Part shown: piece by piece, positions 37,389 to 48,087 of the stretch
How positions within the stretch are numbered: position 1 is the stretch's first letter
How the letters are laid out: each line of letters begins with the position of its first letter
Origin: Azorinus chamasolen
Taxonomy: Eukaryota > Mollusca > Bivalvia > Cardiida > Solecurtidae
Reading direction: 5' to 3'
Length of the DNA: 64,000 nucleotides
Assembly (NCBI GenBank): GCA_963576725.1
Contig: OY755247.1
Coordinates: 14,262,526 to 14,326,525 of the forward strand
Notes under the pieces: model-generated
Database searches by the model: none
What the model saw: only the letters and a program-made list of their open reading frames with translations
What the model was told of the DNA's origin: nothing
Position numbers and translations under genes: made by a program

Positions 37389-39809
37389 TTTATGCCCCCA
37401 AAGCTAGGCTTTGGCGGCATATAGTGATCGCACCGTGCGTGTGTGGGTGGGTGGGTGTGTGGGTGTGTGTGTGTGTGTGTGTGTGTGGGTGTGTGTACCT
37501 TTTGTTCGGAGTATATTTCCTTTGTCACATCAGCTACTGATACCAAATTTGGTGTGTGAGTTCATCTTGGGATGGGGGAGTGTCGCGTACCATTTTCATG
37601 TCACTGTGACCTTGACCCTGACCTTTGACCTTGATTTTACAAAAAGCTTGTCCGGAGCATATCTCCTTTACCTTACCAGCTACAGATTCCAAATTTGGTG
37701 TGTGAGTTCATCTTGGGATGGCGGAGTGTCGCGTACCATTTCCAGGTCACTGTGACCTTGACCTTGACCTCGATTTTAAAAAAAGCTTATGCCTTACCAG
37801 CTACAAAAAGCTTGTCCGGAGTATATCTCCTATACCTTACCAGCTAAGGATTCCAAATTTGGTGTGTGAGTTCATCTTGGGATGGAGGAGTGTCGCGTAC
37901 CATTTTCAGATCACTGTGACCTTGACCATGACCTTTGACCGATTTTACAAAAAGCTTGTCCGGAGCATATCTCCTTTACCTTACCAGCTACAGATTCCAA
38001 ATTTGGTGTGTGAGTTCATCTTGGGATGGCGGAGTGTCGCGTACCATTTCCAGGTCACTGTGACCTTGACCTTTGACCTCGATTTTAAAAACAGCTTATA
38101 CCTTACCAGCTACAAAAAGCTTGTCCGGAGTATATCTCCTATTCCTTACCAGCTAAGGATTCCATATTTGGTGTGTGAGTTCATCTTGGGATGGAGGAGT
38201 GTCGCGTACCATTTCCAGGTCACTGTGACCTTGACCTTAACCTTGACCTTTGACCTCGATTTTAAAAACAGCTTATACCTTACCAGCTACAAAAAGCTTG
38301 TCCGGAGTATATCTCCTATTCCTTACCAGCTAAGGATTCCAAATTTGGTGTGTGAGTTCATCTTGGGATGGAGGAGTGTCGCGTACCATTTTCAGATCAC
38401 TGTGACCTTGACCATGACCTTTGACCGATTTTACAAAAAGCTTGTCCGGAGCATATCTCCTTTACCTTACCAGCTACAGATTCCAAATTTGGTGTGTGAG
38501 TTCATCTTGGGATGGCGGAGTTTCATGTACCATTTCCAGGTCACTATGACCTTAACCTTGACCTTTGACCTCGATTTTAAAAAAAAGCTTATACCTTACC
38601 AGCTACAAAAAGCTTGTCCAGAGTATATCAACTATACCTTACCAGCTAAGGATTCCAAATTTGGTGTGTGTGTTCATATTGGGATGGAGGAGTGTCGCGT
38701 GACCTTGACCTTGACCTTTGACCGATTTTACAAAAAGCTTGTCCAGAGCATATCTCCTATACCTTACCAGATACGGATTCCAAATTTGGTGTGTGAGATC
38801 ACCTTCAGATGGCGGAGTGTCGCGTACCATTTTCAGATCACTGTGACCTTGACCTTGACCTTTGACCTCGATTTTACAAAAAGCTTGTCCGGAGCATATC
38901 TCCTATATCTTACCAGCTACGGATCCAAAATTTGGTATGTGAGTTCATCTTGGGATGATGGAGTGTCGCGTGTCATTTTCAGGTCACTGTGACCTTGACC
39001 TTTGACCTCGATTTTACAAAAAGCTTATACCTTACCAGCTGCAAAAAGCTTGTCCGGAGTATATCTCCTATACTTTACCAGCTACGGATTCCAAATTTGG
39101 TGTGTGAGTTCATCTTGGGATGGAGGAATGTCGCGTACTATTTTCAGGTCACTGTGACCTTTACCTTGACCTTCGACCTCGATTTTACAAAAAAGGTTGT
39201 CCAGAGAATATCTCCTATACCTTACCAGCTACGGATTCCATATTTAATGTGTGAGTTTATCTTGGGATGGCGGTGTGTCGCGTACCATTTTCAGGTCACT
39301 GTGACCTTGACCTTTGACCTAGATTTTACACAAAGCTTGTCCGGAGCATTTCTCCTATACCTTACCAGCTACGGATTCCAAATTTGGTTTGTGAGTTCAT
39401 CTTGGGATGGCGGAGAGTCGTGTACCATTTTCAGATCACTGACCTTGACCTTGACCTTTGACCTCAATTTTACAGTCTGGAGCATTTCTCCTATATCTTA
39501 CCTGATACAAAAAGCTTGTCCAGAGCATATCTCCTATACCTTAAACGTTGACAATCAACCCAGGGTCCTTTTTAACGTTGAGAATGACTTAGGGTCCTTT
39601 TTAACTAAGTTTTGACGCTTGGCTCTTTTCTTAGCTATCATAATCGTCAAAGGTTCTGTTTCTAATGTTAAGAACTGACTCCTGTGTCATTTTTAACAGC
39701 ATCAAAATTTCATGTTACACCTGCATTACATTGTATTGTTTTTCCGCCAAAATGCATTTCGGTGTCAAACACTTCGGGGGCATTTGTCACCCGTGACGAC
39801 TCTCTTGTT
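37389..39809 (+). mobile_element. Helitron-like element HLE-4b (2.4 kb)
   Basis: 5' hairpin GCCCCCAAAGCTA-GGCTTTGGCGGC (37393-37418), a GTGTGGGT tract (37437-37497), about 13 tandem units of two interleaved types. Then the 3' subterminal CGGGGGCAT, hairpin GTCA-CCCG-TGAC and CTCTTGTT ending 39809. Long open frames (424 and 208 codons) arise from the repeats and are not genes. Flanks match an uninterrupted paralogous stretch near 40312-40365. Confidence 0.8.
37640..39540 (+). repeat. Tandem array in HLE-4b with TGACC half-sites
   Basis: CTTGTCCGGAGYATATCTCC recurs about 13 times at 125-165 bp. Each unit ends in runs such as TGACCTTGACCTTTGACCT. Two unit types (with or without CTTATACCTTACCAGCTAC) are interleaved. 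Confidence 0.9.
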
Positions 39810-39957
39810 TCAAATGAAATCGCTAAACATAAATGATTTATTGCAGTTTAACATTTTGAAGTCAAAAGTTCTTCGAAATCGAAAGTACTCAAAATTGCAC
39901 TAAATCAAAATTTGAGTAGTCATTATCTTTCCACAGGGAGAAGGGGGGGGGGGATGT

Positions 39958-40310
39958 GGATACATTTGAACTTCGATATCTCGAACCTAGGATAACTTGA
40001 ACTTTTGAATACAGTTAAAACCCTCTAAACTGGTTGTTCAACTTAGTATAAACATCGGTCGTTGGGACAGGTGACAACTTAATGCAGGATGAAACTCCTA
40101 GAGGAGCTTTCTGCATGACTTTCACCCTGCATGAAGCAGCCACAAGCCTAACAGTATCTAAAATCTCCTCTTCTCGAATTCCTGTACAGTGAGATTTTAC
40201 TGTAACTCGAAGTGAAAATTTGGTCCATCAAAAATTTACAATATAGAGTTATTTTAAAATGCATCACTACGCATATATAGAAACACACGTGGCAGCTTAA
40301 TGCAAGTATG
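39958..40310. mobile_element. TA-type element, A6, split by an A3 element
   Basis: Left TIR ATTTGAACTTCGATATCTCG. The A3 insertion at 40012-40202, then the A6 continuation AACTCGAAGTGAAAATTTGG ... AAACACACGTGGCAGCTTAA. Truncated in the hairpin. Confidence 0.7.
40012..40202. mobile_element. TA-type hairpin element, A3, nested
   Basis: TIRs CAGTTAAAACCCTCTAAACT ... GTACAGTGAGATTTTACTG flanked by TA (40010-40011, 40203-40204). Palindrome about 40069-40147 with a deletion in the left arm, tip CTCCTAGAGGAG. Confidence 0.78.
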
Positions 40311-40499
40311 TCTTGCACTTTTAACTTTCTTCAAATGAAATCGCTATACATAAATGATTTATTGTTAAGCTTGTTAAAGTGGCACTTAAATGAATACAAA
40401 TTCCAAAATAATTCCCCATCTAGACATCAAAGATATTGGGAAACAAATGTGTATTAATGCTATAACCTTTTACGAGATAGAGATCACTTTATACATATT

Positions 40500-40640
40500 T
40501 ATTTACAGGGTACACCCCGATCAGACAGCTCCTATAACAGATGTCTGGTGAGTACTTTTTTTCTGTTGGCAGATCTGAGTCTTGGTTGTTTGCCATCGTG
40601 TGATTAGGATCTGCTCTGTTTGGTTTTGAAATACCATTTA
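40500..40640. repeat. Family D remnant
   Basis: GGTACACCCCGATCAGACAG CTCCTAT ... TGTCTGG, then a second D arm GATTAGGATCTGCTCTGTTT. The parts are displaced by insertions. Confidence 0.5.
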
Positions 40641-40696
40641 TCCGATTCAACTGCCTCCGTTACGGATAAAACTTCACACTCGCATGCCTGACTTAT

Positions 40697-40918
40697 CCCT
40701 TCCACTGATATCACGCTTTTGCAAACAGAGTAGACACAGAACAGACGGTTCAAGTAGGAGCCGTCAGATCAGGGTCTGCTCTGTTTGCTTCTGGAATTAT
40801 AATAGATATGACACTACAGTTTCTACCAATACCAAGAACATATGTGTTCATATAAACATTCAAACAGTTCAGTATTGAATATTCATGACGTCATTATTTC
40901 TTACATAAATATTCTACC
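40697..40918 (+). mobile_element. TTAA-type hairpin element, family D
   Basis: CCCTTCCACTGATATCACGC, hairpin about 40720-40789 (GCAAACAGAGTAGACACAG), body to ATTCATGACGTCATTATTTC and ACCGGGGAATGGTCAA. TTAA decayed on both sides. Confidence 0.75.
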
Positions 40919-40925
40919 GGGGAAT

Positions 40926-41145
40926 GGTCAAATTTTCAATACCTACTGAGTATTCATGGACGAATAGCTATAGTGAATGTGGAAGGTTGAACATTGTAGT
41001 CATTTTAGAAATAAAACAAACAGATCTTTCAAATTCTATTAGCAAACACAGAAGACCCAGATCAGACGGCTCCTATTTGAACCCTCTGATCAGTGTCTAC
41101 TCTGTTTGCTAATGCTTGAAAACATGTTTATATGAAGAAATCCAT
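40926..41145 (-). mobile_element. TTAA-type element, family D, inverted
   Basis: TTTTCAATACCTACTGAGTA ... hairpin about 41039-41112 (AGCAAACACAGAAGACCCAG, tip CTCCTATTTGAAC) ... GTTTATATGAAGAAA. Confidence 0.7.
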
Positions 41146-41281
41146 CTGATTATTATAACACGTGTTTTTGATTTCATACATGAATATTCATCAAAGTGTT
41201 TTAGCTGTATATTTGGACAGAGTTTCTGTTTAACCATTTCTGCGCTGAATTATCAGATTGGTATAGCCCGTCAGTGCTTAA

Positions 41282-42822
41282 TTATACGCCCACCTAATAA
41301 AGGTGGTCGTATATTGTCATGGCCCTGTCCGTCCGTCCGTTCGTTCGTTCGTTCGTTCGTTCGTCCGTCAACATTTTGTTTGTCCGCTGTTTTCTGGGAA
41401 AACTATTTGACAGATATTAATGAAACTTCACACAAATGTTGAATGCATCAAGATCTGAAGCTGAGTTGATTCTGAGGTTCATTTGATTTTTCATTTCAGA
41501 GTTATGGCCCTTGTCCTAAAAAAATATGCAAATAGTTTGTCCGCTGTTTTCTGGGAAAACTATTTAAGAGATATTAATGAAACTTCACACAAATGTTTAA
41601 TGCATCAAGATCTGAAGCTGAGTCGATTCTGAGGTTCATTTGATTTGTCGTTTCGGAGTTATGGCCCTTTTACTTAAAAAATAGTGCAAATACATGCAAA
41701 TAGTTTGTCCGCTGTTTTCTGGGAAAACTATTTGACAGATATTAATGAAACTTCACACAAATGTTTAATGCATCAAGATCTGAAGCTGAGTTGATTCTGA
41801 GGTTCATTTGATTTTTCATTTCAGAGTTATGGCCCTTGTCCTTAAAAAATATGCAAATAGCTTGTCCACTGTTTTCTGGAAAAACTATTTGAGAGATATT
41901 AATGAAACTTCACACAAATGTTTAATGCATCAAGATCTGAAGCTGAGTCAATTCTAAGGTTCATTTGATCTGTGGTTTCGGAGTTATGGCCCTTGTATTT
42001 AAAAAATAATGCAAATACATGCAAATAGTTTGTCTGCCGTTTTCTGAGAAAACTATTTGAGAGATATTAATGAAACTTCACACAAATGTTTAATGCATGC
42101 CGTTTTCTGAGAAAACTATTTGAGAGATATTAATGATACTTCACACAAATGTTTAATGCATCAAGATCTGAAACTGAATCGATTCTGAGGATCATTTGAT
42201 TTTTCTTTTTAGAGTTATGGCCCTTGTCCTTAAAAAATAATGCAAATACATGCAAATAGTTTGTTCGCTGTTTTCTGGGAAAACTATTTGAGAGATATTA
42301 ATGAAACTTCACAAAAATGTTTAATGCATCAAGATCTGAAACTGAATTGATTCTGAGGATCATTTGATTTTTCTATTTAGAGTTATGGTCCTTGTCCTTA
42401 AAAAATAATGCAAATACATGCAAATAGTTTGTCCGCTGTTTTCTGGGAAAACTATTTGAGAGATATTAATGAAACTTCACAAAAATGTTTAATGCATCAA
42501 GAGTCGATTTTTAGGTTTATTTGATTTGTCGTTTCGGAGTTATGACCCTTTTACTTAAAAAATAATACAAATATATGCATATAGTTTGTCCGATGTTTTA
42601 AGCAACAAAATTTGAAGCTGAGTTTATTTTGAGGTTCATTCAGTTTGTCTTTACAGAGTTATAATAAGATATTCACTTCATTTTTTTTTAAAAAATAGTA
42701 TCACCTTAATATGGAAATCAAGATCTGAAGCACAGATTAGAAAATGTCAACACTATAAGGCATGTTGAATCAGAGAAAGTTTGCAAGTGGGCGTATTATG
42801 TACCGTATGCGGTACTCTTGTT
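41282..42822 (+). mobile_element. Helitron-like element HLE-2b
   Basis: Same ends as HLE-2a: hairpin ATACGCCCACCT ... AGGTGGTCGTAT, GTCC/GTTC tract (41327-41370), about seven 155-165-bp units, subterminal GTGGGCGTAT, hairpin TACCG-TATG-CGGTA, CTCTTGTT ending 42822. The satellite reads TTAATT on the left and ATCAGATTGG on the right, so no target sequence longer than TT was duplicated. Confidence 0.88.
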
Positions 42823-43293
42823 ATCAGATTGGTATAGCCGGTCAGTGTTTAATTATCAGATTGGTATAGCCCGCAAGTGCTTAATTATCAGATTGGTATA
42901 GACCGTCAGTGTTGAATTATCAGATTGGTATAGCCGGTCAGTGTTTAATTATCAGATTGGTATAGCCGGTCAGTGTTTAATTATCAGATTGGTATAGCCG
43001 GTCAGTGTTTAATTATCAGATTGGTATAGCCGGTCAGTGTTTAATTATCAGATTGGTATAGCCCGCCAGTGTTTAATTATCAGATTGGTATAGCCCGCCA
43101 GTGCTTAATTATCAGATTGGTATAGCCGGTCAGTGTTTAATTATCAGATTGGTATAGCCGGTCAGTGTTTAATTATCAGATTGGTATAGCCGGTCAGTGT
43201 TTAATTATCAGATTGGTATAGCCGGTCAGTGTTTAATTATCAGATTGGTATAGCCCGCCAGTGTTTAATTATCAGATTGGTATAACCCGTCAG

Positions 43294-43660
43294 GTTTAAA
43301 TTAAAATTAAGTTTGTTTGCCCTTTACCGACCGACCCAATTTTTTCCAACCGACTCAAAATATTTTATTGCCAAATCTGTGAGAATATTTATTTTATTTT
43401 CGTCCTAGGCAAGCATGCGCTACTGTCAGACGTGAATTCCAGGTGGGTTAAGACAAAAACATAACAAATGAAATAAGATGTTATGGTTATACATAAGATG
43501 CATACATAAGGTACTATAGCTACATTGCCAAAATAGTTTTATAAATATTTATATAGAGTGCAATTTTTTCAGAAAAAATAAAATAGTTTTCCTACCTACC
43601 GACCCACTTTTAAAATCTAGGGTCGGTAAAGGGCAAAAAAACATTTTTTTAATTGAGGCC
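43294..43660. mobile_element. 367-bp TIR element with TCAG duplication
   Basis: Imperfect TIRs of about 40 bp (AATTAAGTTTGTTTGCCCTT TACCGACC ... GGTCGGTAAAGGGCAAAAAA). It interrupts the 32-bp satellite: TCAG precedes (43290-43293) and follows (43661-43664), so a 4-bp duplication is visible. The transposase family is unknown. Confidence 0.8.
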
Positions 43661-43794
43661 TCAGTGTTTAATTATCAGATTGGTATAGCCCGCCAGTGCG
43701 TAATTATCAGATTGGTATAGCCCGTCAGTGCGTAATTATCAGATTGGTATAGCCCGTCAACATGAAATATTTAAATTAGCTTAGCGATTTTAAA

Positions 43795-44123
43795 TGACAA
43801 ACAGTGCATACCCTTATCAGACTGCTAGTCTAGGAACCCTCTGATCTTGGTCTACATTGTTTACATATAACAGCTAATCTGATTCCAGCATTTAAAGGGC
43901 TAAATCAAATTCGACAGTGGTATTTACTTAACAGGATATTAGGATTCAGTTGATCATTTTACTTGCCTCGCCCCTTTTCCTTTTGAATATTGGTGTACAT
44001 GTTAGTAATAATAACATCATTGATATTAATTAAATTGATGTTTAGAATGGCTTATGAACATATGACATTTTTGCTCAAGAGGGTAACTCTAGAGTTAAGG
44101 TGTATTATATATGAGAGAAAGGG
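43795..44123 (+). mobile_element. TTAA-type element, family D, decayed
   Basis: Hairpin about 43798-43865 (ACAAACAGTGCATACCCTTA, tip CTAGTCTAGGAAC). The right end GAGAGAAAGGG abuts TTAA 44124-44127, which is shared with the following B element. Confidence 0.55.
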
Positions 44124-44127
44124 TTAA

Positions 44128-44353
44128 CCCATTTCCATCATACTGACACCTTGTGATGCCTCTGTAAAAGATATTTTATGAAACCATTGTGATAAGTAGA
44201 GCATTTGCTCCCTAGGAGCAAATGCTCTATTCATCATAATGGTTTCAAAACTACACAATTCTAAAACTTTCTTTTTTTTTAGATAATATATGCTCTTTTT
44301 CGGTAGATATCTTCAAAGAGTTCGGTTATAAAAATAGCTCATACGCGAATGGG
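44128..44353. mobile_element. TTAA-type hairpin element, family B
   Basis: TTAA 44124-44127 (shared) and 44354-44357. Palindrome about 44179-44247, tip GCTCCCTAGGAGC, three arm mismatches. Confidence 0.85.
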
Positions 44354-44449
44354 TTAAGCCGCTGTAATAGCAGAGAGAGTAACCTGTTTCAATTTGTCTA
44401 CTTCCATTTCGATTGAATTATTGAGAATGTATGTATTGGTTGTATACCA

Positions 44450-44577
44450 GATTGGATCCTAATGCGATTCTGATTTACTCAGCTCCTGATCTGGATCCAA
44501 ATTGTTTACTCGACGCCTGATCTGGATCCAAATTGTTAGCAACAGCGATTCAAGTCGCGGTTAGCAGGATAAGAGTT
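44450..44577 (+). repeat. Family F element with duplicated right arm
   Basis: AGATTGGATCCTAATGCGAT, then CCTGATCTGGATCCAAATTG TT occurs twice in tandem (44487-44543). The F end AGCAGGATAAGAGTTAA follows. Confidence 0.6.
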
Positions 44578-44749
44578 AAAACTGATGTTTGCTCAAACCC
44601 GGGTCTTGAGCATTATTACCGTCTTCCGGTCAGTTAAATCTTTGAGGACCCTACTGACTTTAAATCAGCGTAACTTAAATATGTCCTGCCAAATTATATC
44701 AGTTCTTTATTGATATGGTAACAGTTTATCCTTATCTTTATATCTTATA

Positions 44750-44930
44750 CATATGCAAACAACATTGACCCAGATCAGTGGGTTCCTGGGGGAGCTCTTT
44801 GATCAGGGTCTACACTGTTTATCATAAAACTGATTTTCTTCAATGATAAATGCTGGTGCATTGTTTCGCTTAATTAATATTCAGAAATAATAGAGCCTGA
44901 GTTTCAATTATTCAGCTGGTTAAAGGTTAA
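44750..44930 (+). mobile_element. TTAA-type element, family D, left end lost
   Basis: Hairpin about 44755-44822 (GCAAACAACATTGACCCAGA, tip TTCCTGGGGGAGC), then ACTGTTTATCATAAAACTG and an end like CAGCTGGTTAAAGGTTAA. Confidence 0.6.
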
Positions 44931-45475
44931 GCTATTAATGCACTTTGTATGTTGTTTTCAGCAATGTTGGTAATTTGATTTTGTGGGTTATGGATATATT
45001 CGACCTTGTACTGTTTCAGAAAATAGACTGTACTGTGTAGTACTGGGAACTAGTGTAAAATGTCATGGCATAAATACTGCTCCATTTGCAAAGATATTTC
45101 TCCCCAGTCACAGTTTGGTGAAATGTCGAAACTAATTCAAGCTATATGGTGCAATAGTTCCAATCTCAAAAAGCGCGACATTTATATTTAGGAAATAACT
45201 ATAAAAAGCCTTATGGCATATAGAATTATTGAAGCTAATTAAGTACAACAAAATTAATGTCATGGCAACGAGCATCAATGAATGTTATTTTAAGCATGTC
45301 TGGCCTTTTTAATTCAGACTATTCTATTGTCAATTACCCTACTCACTGCAAAAAGATCTCCAGTTCATACACCGAGATCGATAGAGTAGATCAGTCACCT
45401 GACAAACCTTCAAAATGGTTTTACATTTACTATCTTATATATATTAACCCTTTGTTGCATAAGGACGCCTTCTAA
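44931..45475. other. Unassigned
   Basis: No recognised repeat or gene. A 72-codon frame at 45257-45475 is unsupported. Confidence 0.35.
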
Positions 45476-45599
45476 CCCTTTCCTCCATAAATACGCCTTA
45501 AAAATTAGACCTGTTTTGGTGGCCGCTTAAGACAGGACATCATGTGTTCACATAATAATGCCATTATAAAAGTCATATAATTGATATTCATGATATTAA

Positions 45600-45842
45600 C
45601 CCTTCGCTTGCTGAATTTTAAAACGCATTTCTCCTTCTTTACCCATGCCCTGTGGTATAATTACATATATCTTCACTGTGTACAAGTATTTCGCTGTGCA
45701 ATCGCTGCTGTGGAGTGCACTGGTTGCACAATCAACTTGTTAATAGTGCAGACCCTGATGAGACAGCTCCTGCAGGAGCTGTCTCATCTGGGTCTTCACT
45801 ATTTACAGGTAGGTATATTGACGCGATTAGCAAGCGAATGGT
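45600..45842 (-). mobile_element. TTAA-type hairpin element, family C, inverted
   Basis: TTAA (45596-45599) CCCTTCGCTTGCTGAATTTT ... GATTAGCAAGCGAATGGTTAT. Palindrome about 45737-45810, tip AGCTCCTGCAGGAGCT. The right TTAA is mutated. Confidence 0.85.
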
Positions 45843-46025
45843 TATTATATATAGGGAGTTGAGGGTGATATTATTGTTTGTCAGCAATGTTTGTTTTAGC
45901 TGTTCAAATCTTTGTTGTATATTTACTGTAAATGAAATTTGATTAATTAAGTTTTGAATCAAGACATGCTGCTTAAATTGAGCACTGTTGGTTAGGTTAA
46001 TCTGCTGAATTTGAATTTCTTTAAT

Positions 46026-46250
46026 ATTTAACGTTTTTTCACACATTTGCAAACATAGTAGACCCAGATCAGACAGCTCATATATTAGTGGTCTGATTAG
46101 GGTCTGCACTGTTTGCTTTTGACATGACTGTAGATTCTACAGTTTTTGTCAAAGCAAAATCAACAATTGAAAAGTTTAAATTATAAAAATCGAGCTAATA
46201 AATGTCCATGACATCATTATTTCTTACATGAATATTTAACAGGGAAAGGG
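46026..46250 (+). mobile_element. TTAA-type hairpin element, family D
   Basis: TTCACACATTTGCAAACATA, hairpin about 46048-46117 with a changed tip (CTCATATATTAGTGG), right end AACAGGGAAAGGG-TTAA (46251-46254). Confidence 0.75.
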
Positions 46251-46266
46251 TTAAGTATTATCTTAA

Positions 46267-46505
46267 CCCTTTCGATGCCAAAATTCTAATTGTCGTCTGC
46301 AAACCACTTTTGTTAAATAATTTTGGTAAAATAAGGAAATGAGATAAATAAATGCGATTGTCAAAGGAATAAAGCAAATATATAGAAATAGAGTTTTAGA
46401 GAAAAAGTGAAGTCCCTGATCAAACGCCACCTTGAAAAGGCGGCGTCTGATCTGGGACTGCACTATTTGTCGTGGTGCATTTATGCGACTTCGGCGGTGA
46501 AAGGG
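46267..46505 (+). mobile_element. TTAA-type hairpin element, family G
   Basis: TTAA (46263-46266) CCCTTTCGATGCCAAAATTC ... ACTTCGGCGGTGAAAGGG TTAA (46506-46509). Hairpin about 46405-46470 (GTGAAGTCCCTGATCAAACG, tip CGCCACCTTGAAAAGGCGGCG). Confidence 0.82.
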
Positions 46506-46594
46506 TTAAACAATTTCTAATAAGTGTTGTTCTAAAAATGTCTTAAACATTTTATTATTAAGATGCAATCAATCATTTCCCTGAAGAAGACTGT

Positions 46595-46811
46595 TGACAC
46601 CTTTGCCGACAGAGAAGACCCAGATCAGATAACTCTTGTATGAGCTGTCTGTGCAGGACTCTGTTTGTTTGTGTAATACTATAGATTGGATTCCTTAGAT
46701 TCTGAGAAAGTCAAAAGTTTCCTTGATAATGTACAATTGTAAAACTTAAATACATAAATATCCATGTAGTTATACATTCTTATATGAGTATTCACATTTA
46801 AGTAAAGGATT
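46595..46811 (+). mobile_element. TTAA-type element, family D, decayed
   Basis: GCCGACAGAGAAGACCCAGA ... GCAGGACTCTGTTTGTTTGT with a damaged right arm. Right body to TTAAGTAAAGGATTAA. Confidence 0.6.
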
Positions 46812-46836
46812 AAGCCGCTCTATAAGAAGTGCACTA

Positions 46837-47050
46837 CAGTAAAACCCCGCTTATGTGACCACCTAAAAGAGGACTGTATAATTCTGAGTGCTAGATGCAG
46901 GTGGTAGCTTAATGTGGGACAAAAGTAATGCAGAAAGCTCCTAGAAGAGCTTTCTGCATTACTTTTGTCCTGCATTAAGCAACCGCCTGCTTATAAAAAC
47001 AGCCATTAATAGTTTATTCATTAAGTGGTCGCATTAGAGGGGTTCTACTG
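46837..47050. mobile_element. TA-type hairpin element, subfamily A1
   Basis: TIRs CAGTAAAACCCCGCTTATGT ... GCATTAGAGGGGTTCTACTG with TA on both sides. Palindrome 46897-46990, tip CTCCTAGAAGAG. Confidence 0.88.
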
Positions 47051-47052
47051 TA

Positions 47053-47660
47053 TCTAAATCCAAATCCCATTTCTGTTTCCAGGCCAACCAGTCTTAAACA
47101 AGGGGGAGGGTAGTACTACATCTACTCTCTTTGCAACTCTCAATTTAGTATAATTAGATCGATGATCGAATTTGTGACCCCCATCTCTGAAGCGGAGTGT
47201 TTTACCGATTGAATAAAAGGGTGCCTTCGATAACTGCATGTAGGTTGAATAATACCATGGGTACTTACCATTACCATTTGATCCTGGTAATTATGTCACT
47301 CACCTTAATAATTACTCCGCAGCACATCTTTCAATCCTGTCAACGCTGACATTTCTAATGGACTGTTCCAAGTTCAAACTGGTCCAGCTTACCGTGATTA
47401 TTCAGGAGTTCTTTTAAATACAAGACTTAGTGTAAGTCATGACAAACATTGCATAAACTGATGAGATGACTCCCCTGGTCTCCCGCTCTGAAATGGTTAA
47501 ATGTGACCTGTCTTGGAATCTTGTCTGGCAACCTATAAATCTTACATACCGTATTTGTAAGAACAAATGAACTTTCTGTACCGACCATTTGATGGATAAG
47601 CATGTTTCATTAATCCTTTGCACCATGAATAGTTATGTAAGAAATAAAGACACCATACCA
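47053..47660. other. Unassigned
   Basis: No recognised repeat or gene. Frames of 61 and 70 codons on the minus strand are unsupported. Confidence 0.35.
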
Positions 47661-47665
47661 ATTAA

Positions 47666-47874
47666 CACTTTCCCTGGTCTATATTTGTTTCAAATTTCAA
47701 TACCTACTGAATATTCATTGGCAAAATAGCTTAATGACACATTGTAGCCATTTCATAAAGTAAATAAACAGATTTTTCAAATTCCACCAGCAAACAGAGC
47801 AGGCCCTGATCTGGTTCTAATCAGTTTGCAAATGTGTGAAAACACGTTTATATGAAGCAAAAGGTTAATAAGAT
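47666..47874 (-). mobile_element. TTAA-type element, family D, inverted
   Basis: TTAA (47662-47665) CACTTTCCCTGGTCTATA ... TACCTACTGAATATTCATTG ... shortened hairpin AGCAAACAGAGCAGGCCCTG ATCTGG ... GAAGCAAAAGG-TTAA. Confidence 0.75.
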
Positions 47875-47929
47875 TCACCATTTTGTAATGGCATATGTCC
47901 AACATATTAAATTGTAGAATCACATCTCC

Positions 47930-48087
47930 ATCATTGCAAAAGCAAACAGAGCACAAATGAGACGCCCCCTGCAAGATATGGATCTACTTTATTTGTAAAG
48001 GCGTAAACAGGCTGTAGAATCACATGTACGTCATTGCAAAAAGCAAATAGAGCACACATCAGACGCCCCCTACAGGATTTAGATCTA
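47930..48087 (-). repeat. Two partial D(-) hairpins, second hit by mariner
   Basis: GCAAACAGAGCACAAATGAG ACGCCCCC ... GGATCTACTTTATTTG, then GCAAATAGAGCACACATCAG ACGCCCCCT ... AGATCTA at the mariner boundary. The D(-) end continues after the mariner at 49428 (TTCTGTTTGCAAAGGC) and closes with AAAGGG-TTAA at 49470-49476. Confidence 0.65.

Larger units (their letters stand above)
41247..43765 (+). repeat. 32-bp satellite array, 19 units, twice interrupted
   Basis: The unit is ATTATCAGATTGGTATAGCC followed by GGTCAGTGTTTA. One unit lies at 41247-41283, fifteen at 42820-43293 and three at 43661-43765. Two insertions split the array: HLE-2b and a TIR element. Confidence 0.93.

Noticed and set aside
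37718..38992. 424-codon open frame (and 208 codons at 38989-39615)
   Set aside because: It is a translation of the HLE-4b tandem units, repeating RSISPIPYQL and FILGWRSVAYHF. Unit lengths near multiples of three keep it open. There is no start context or domain.
41247..43765. CRISPR-like array (32-bp repeats)
   Set aside because: Units are directly contiguous with no spacers, and the context is eukaryotic.
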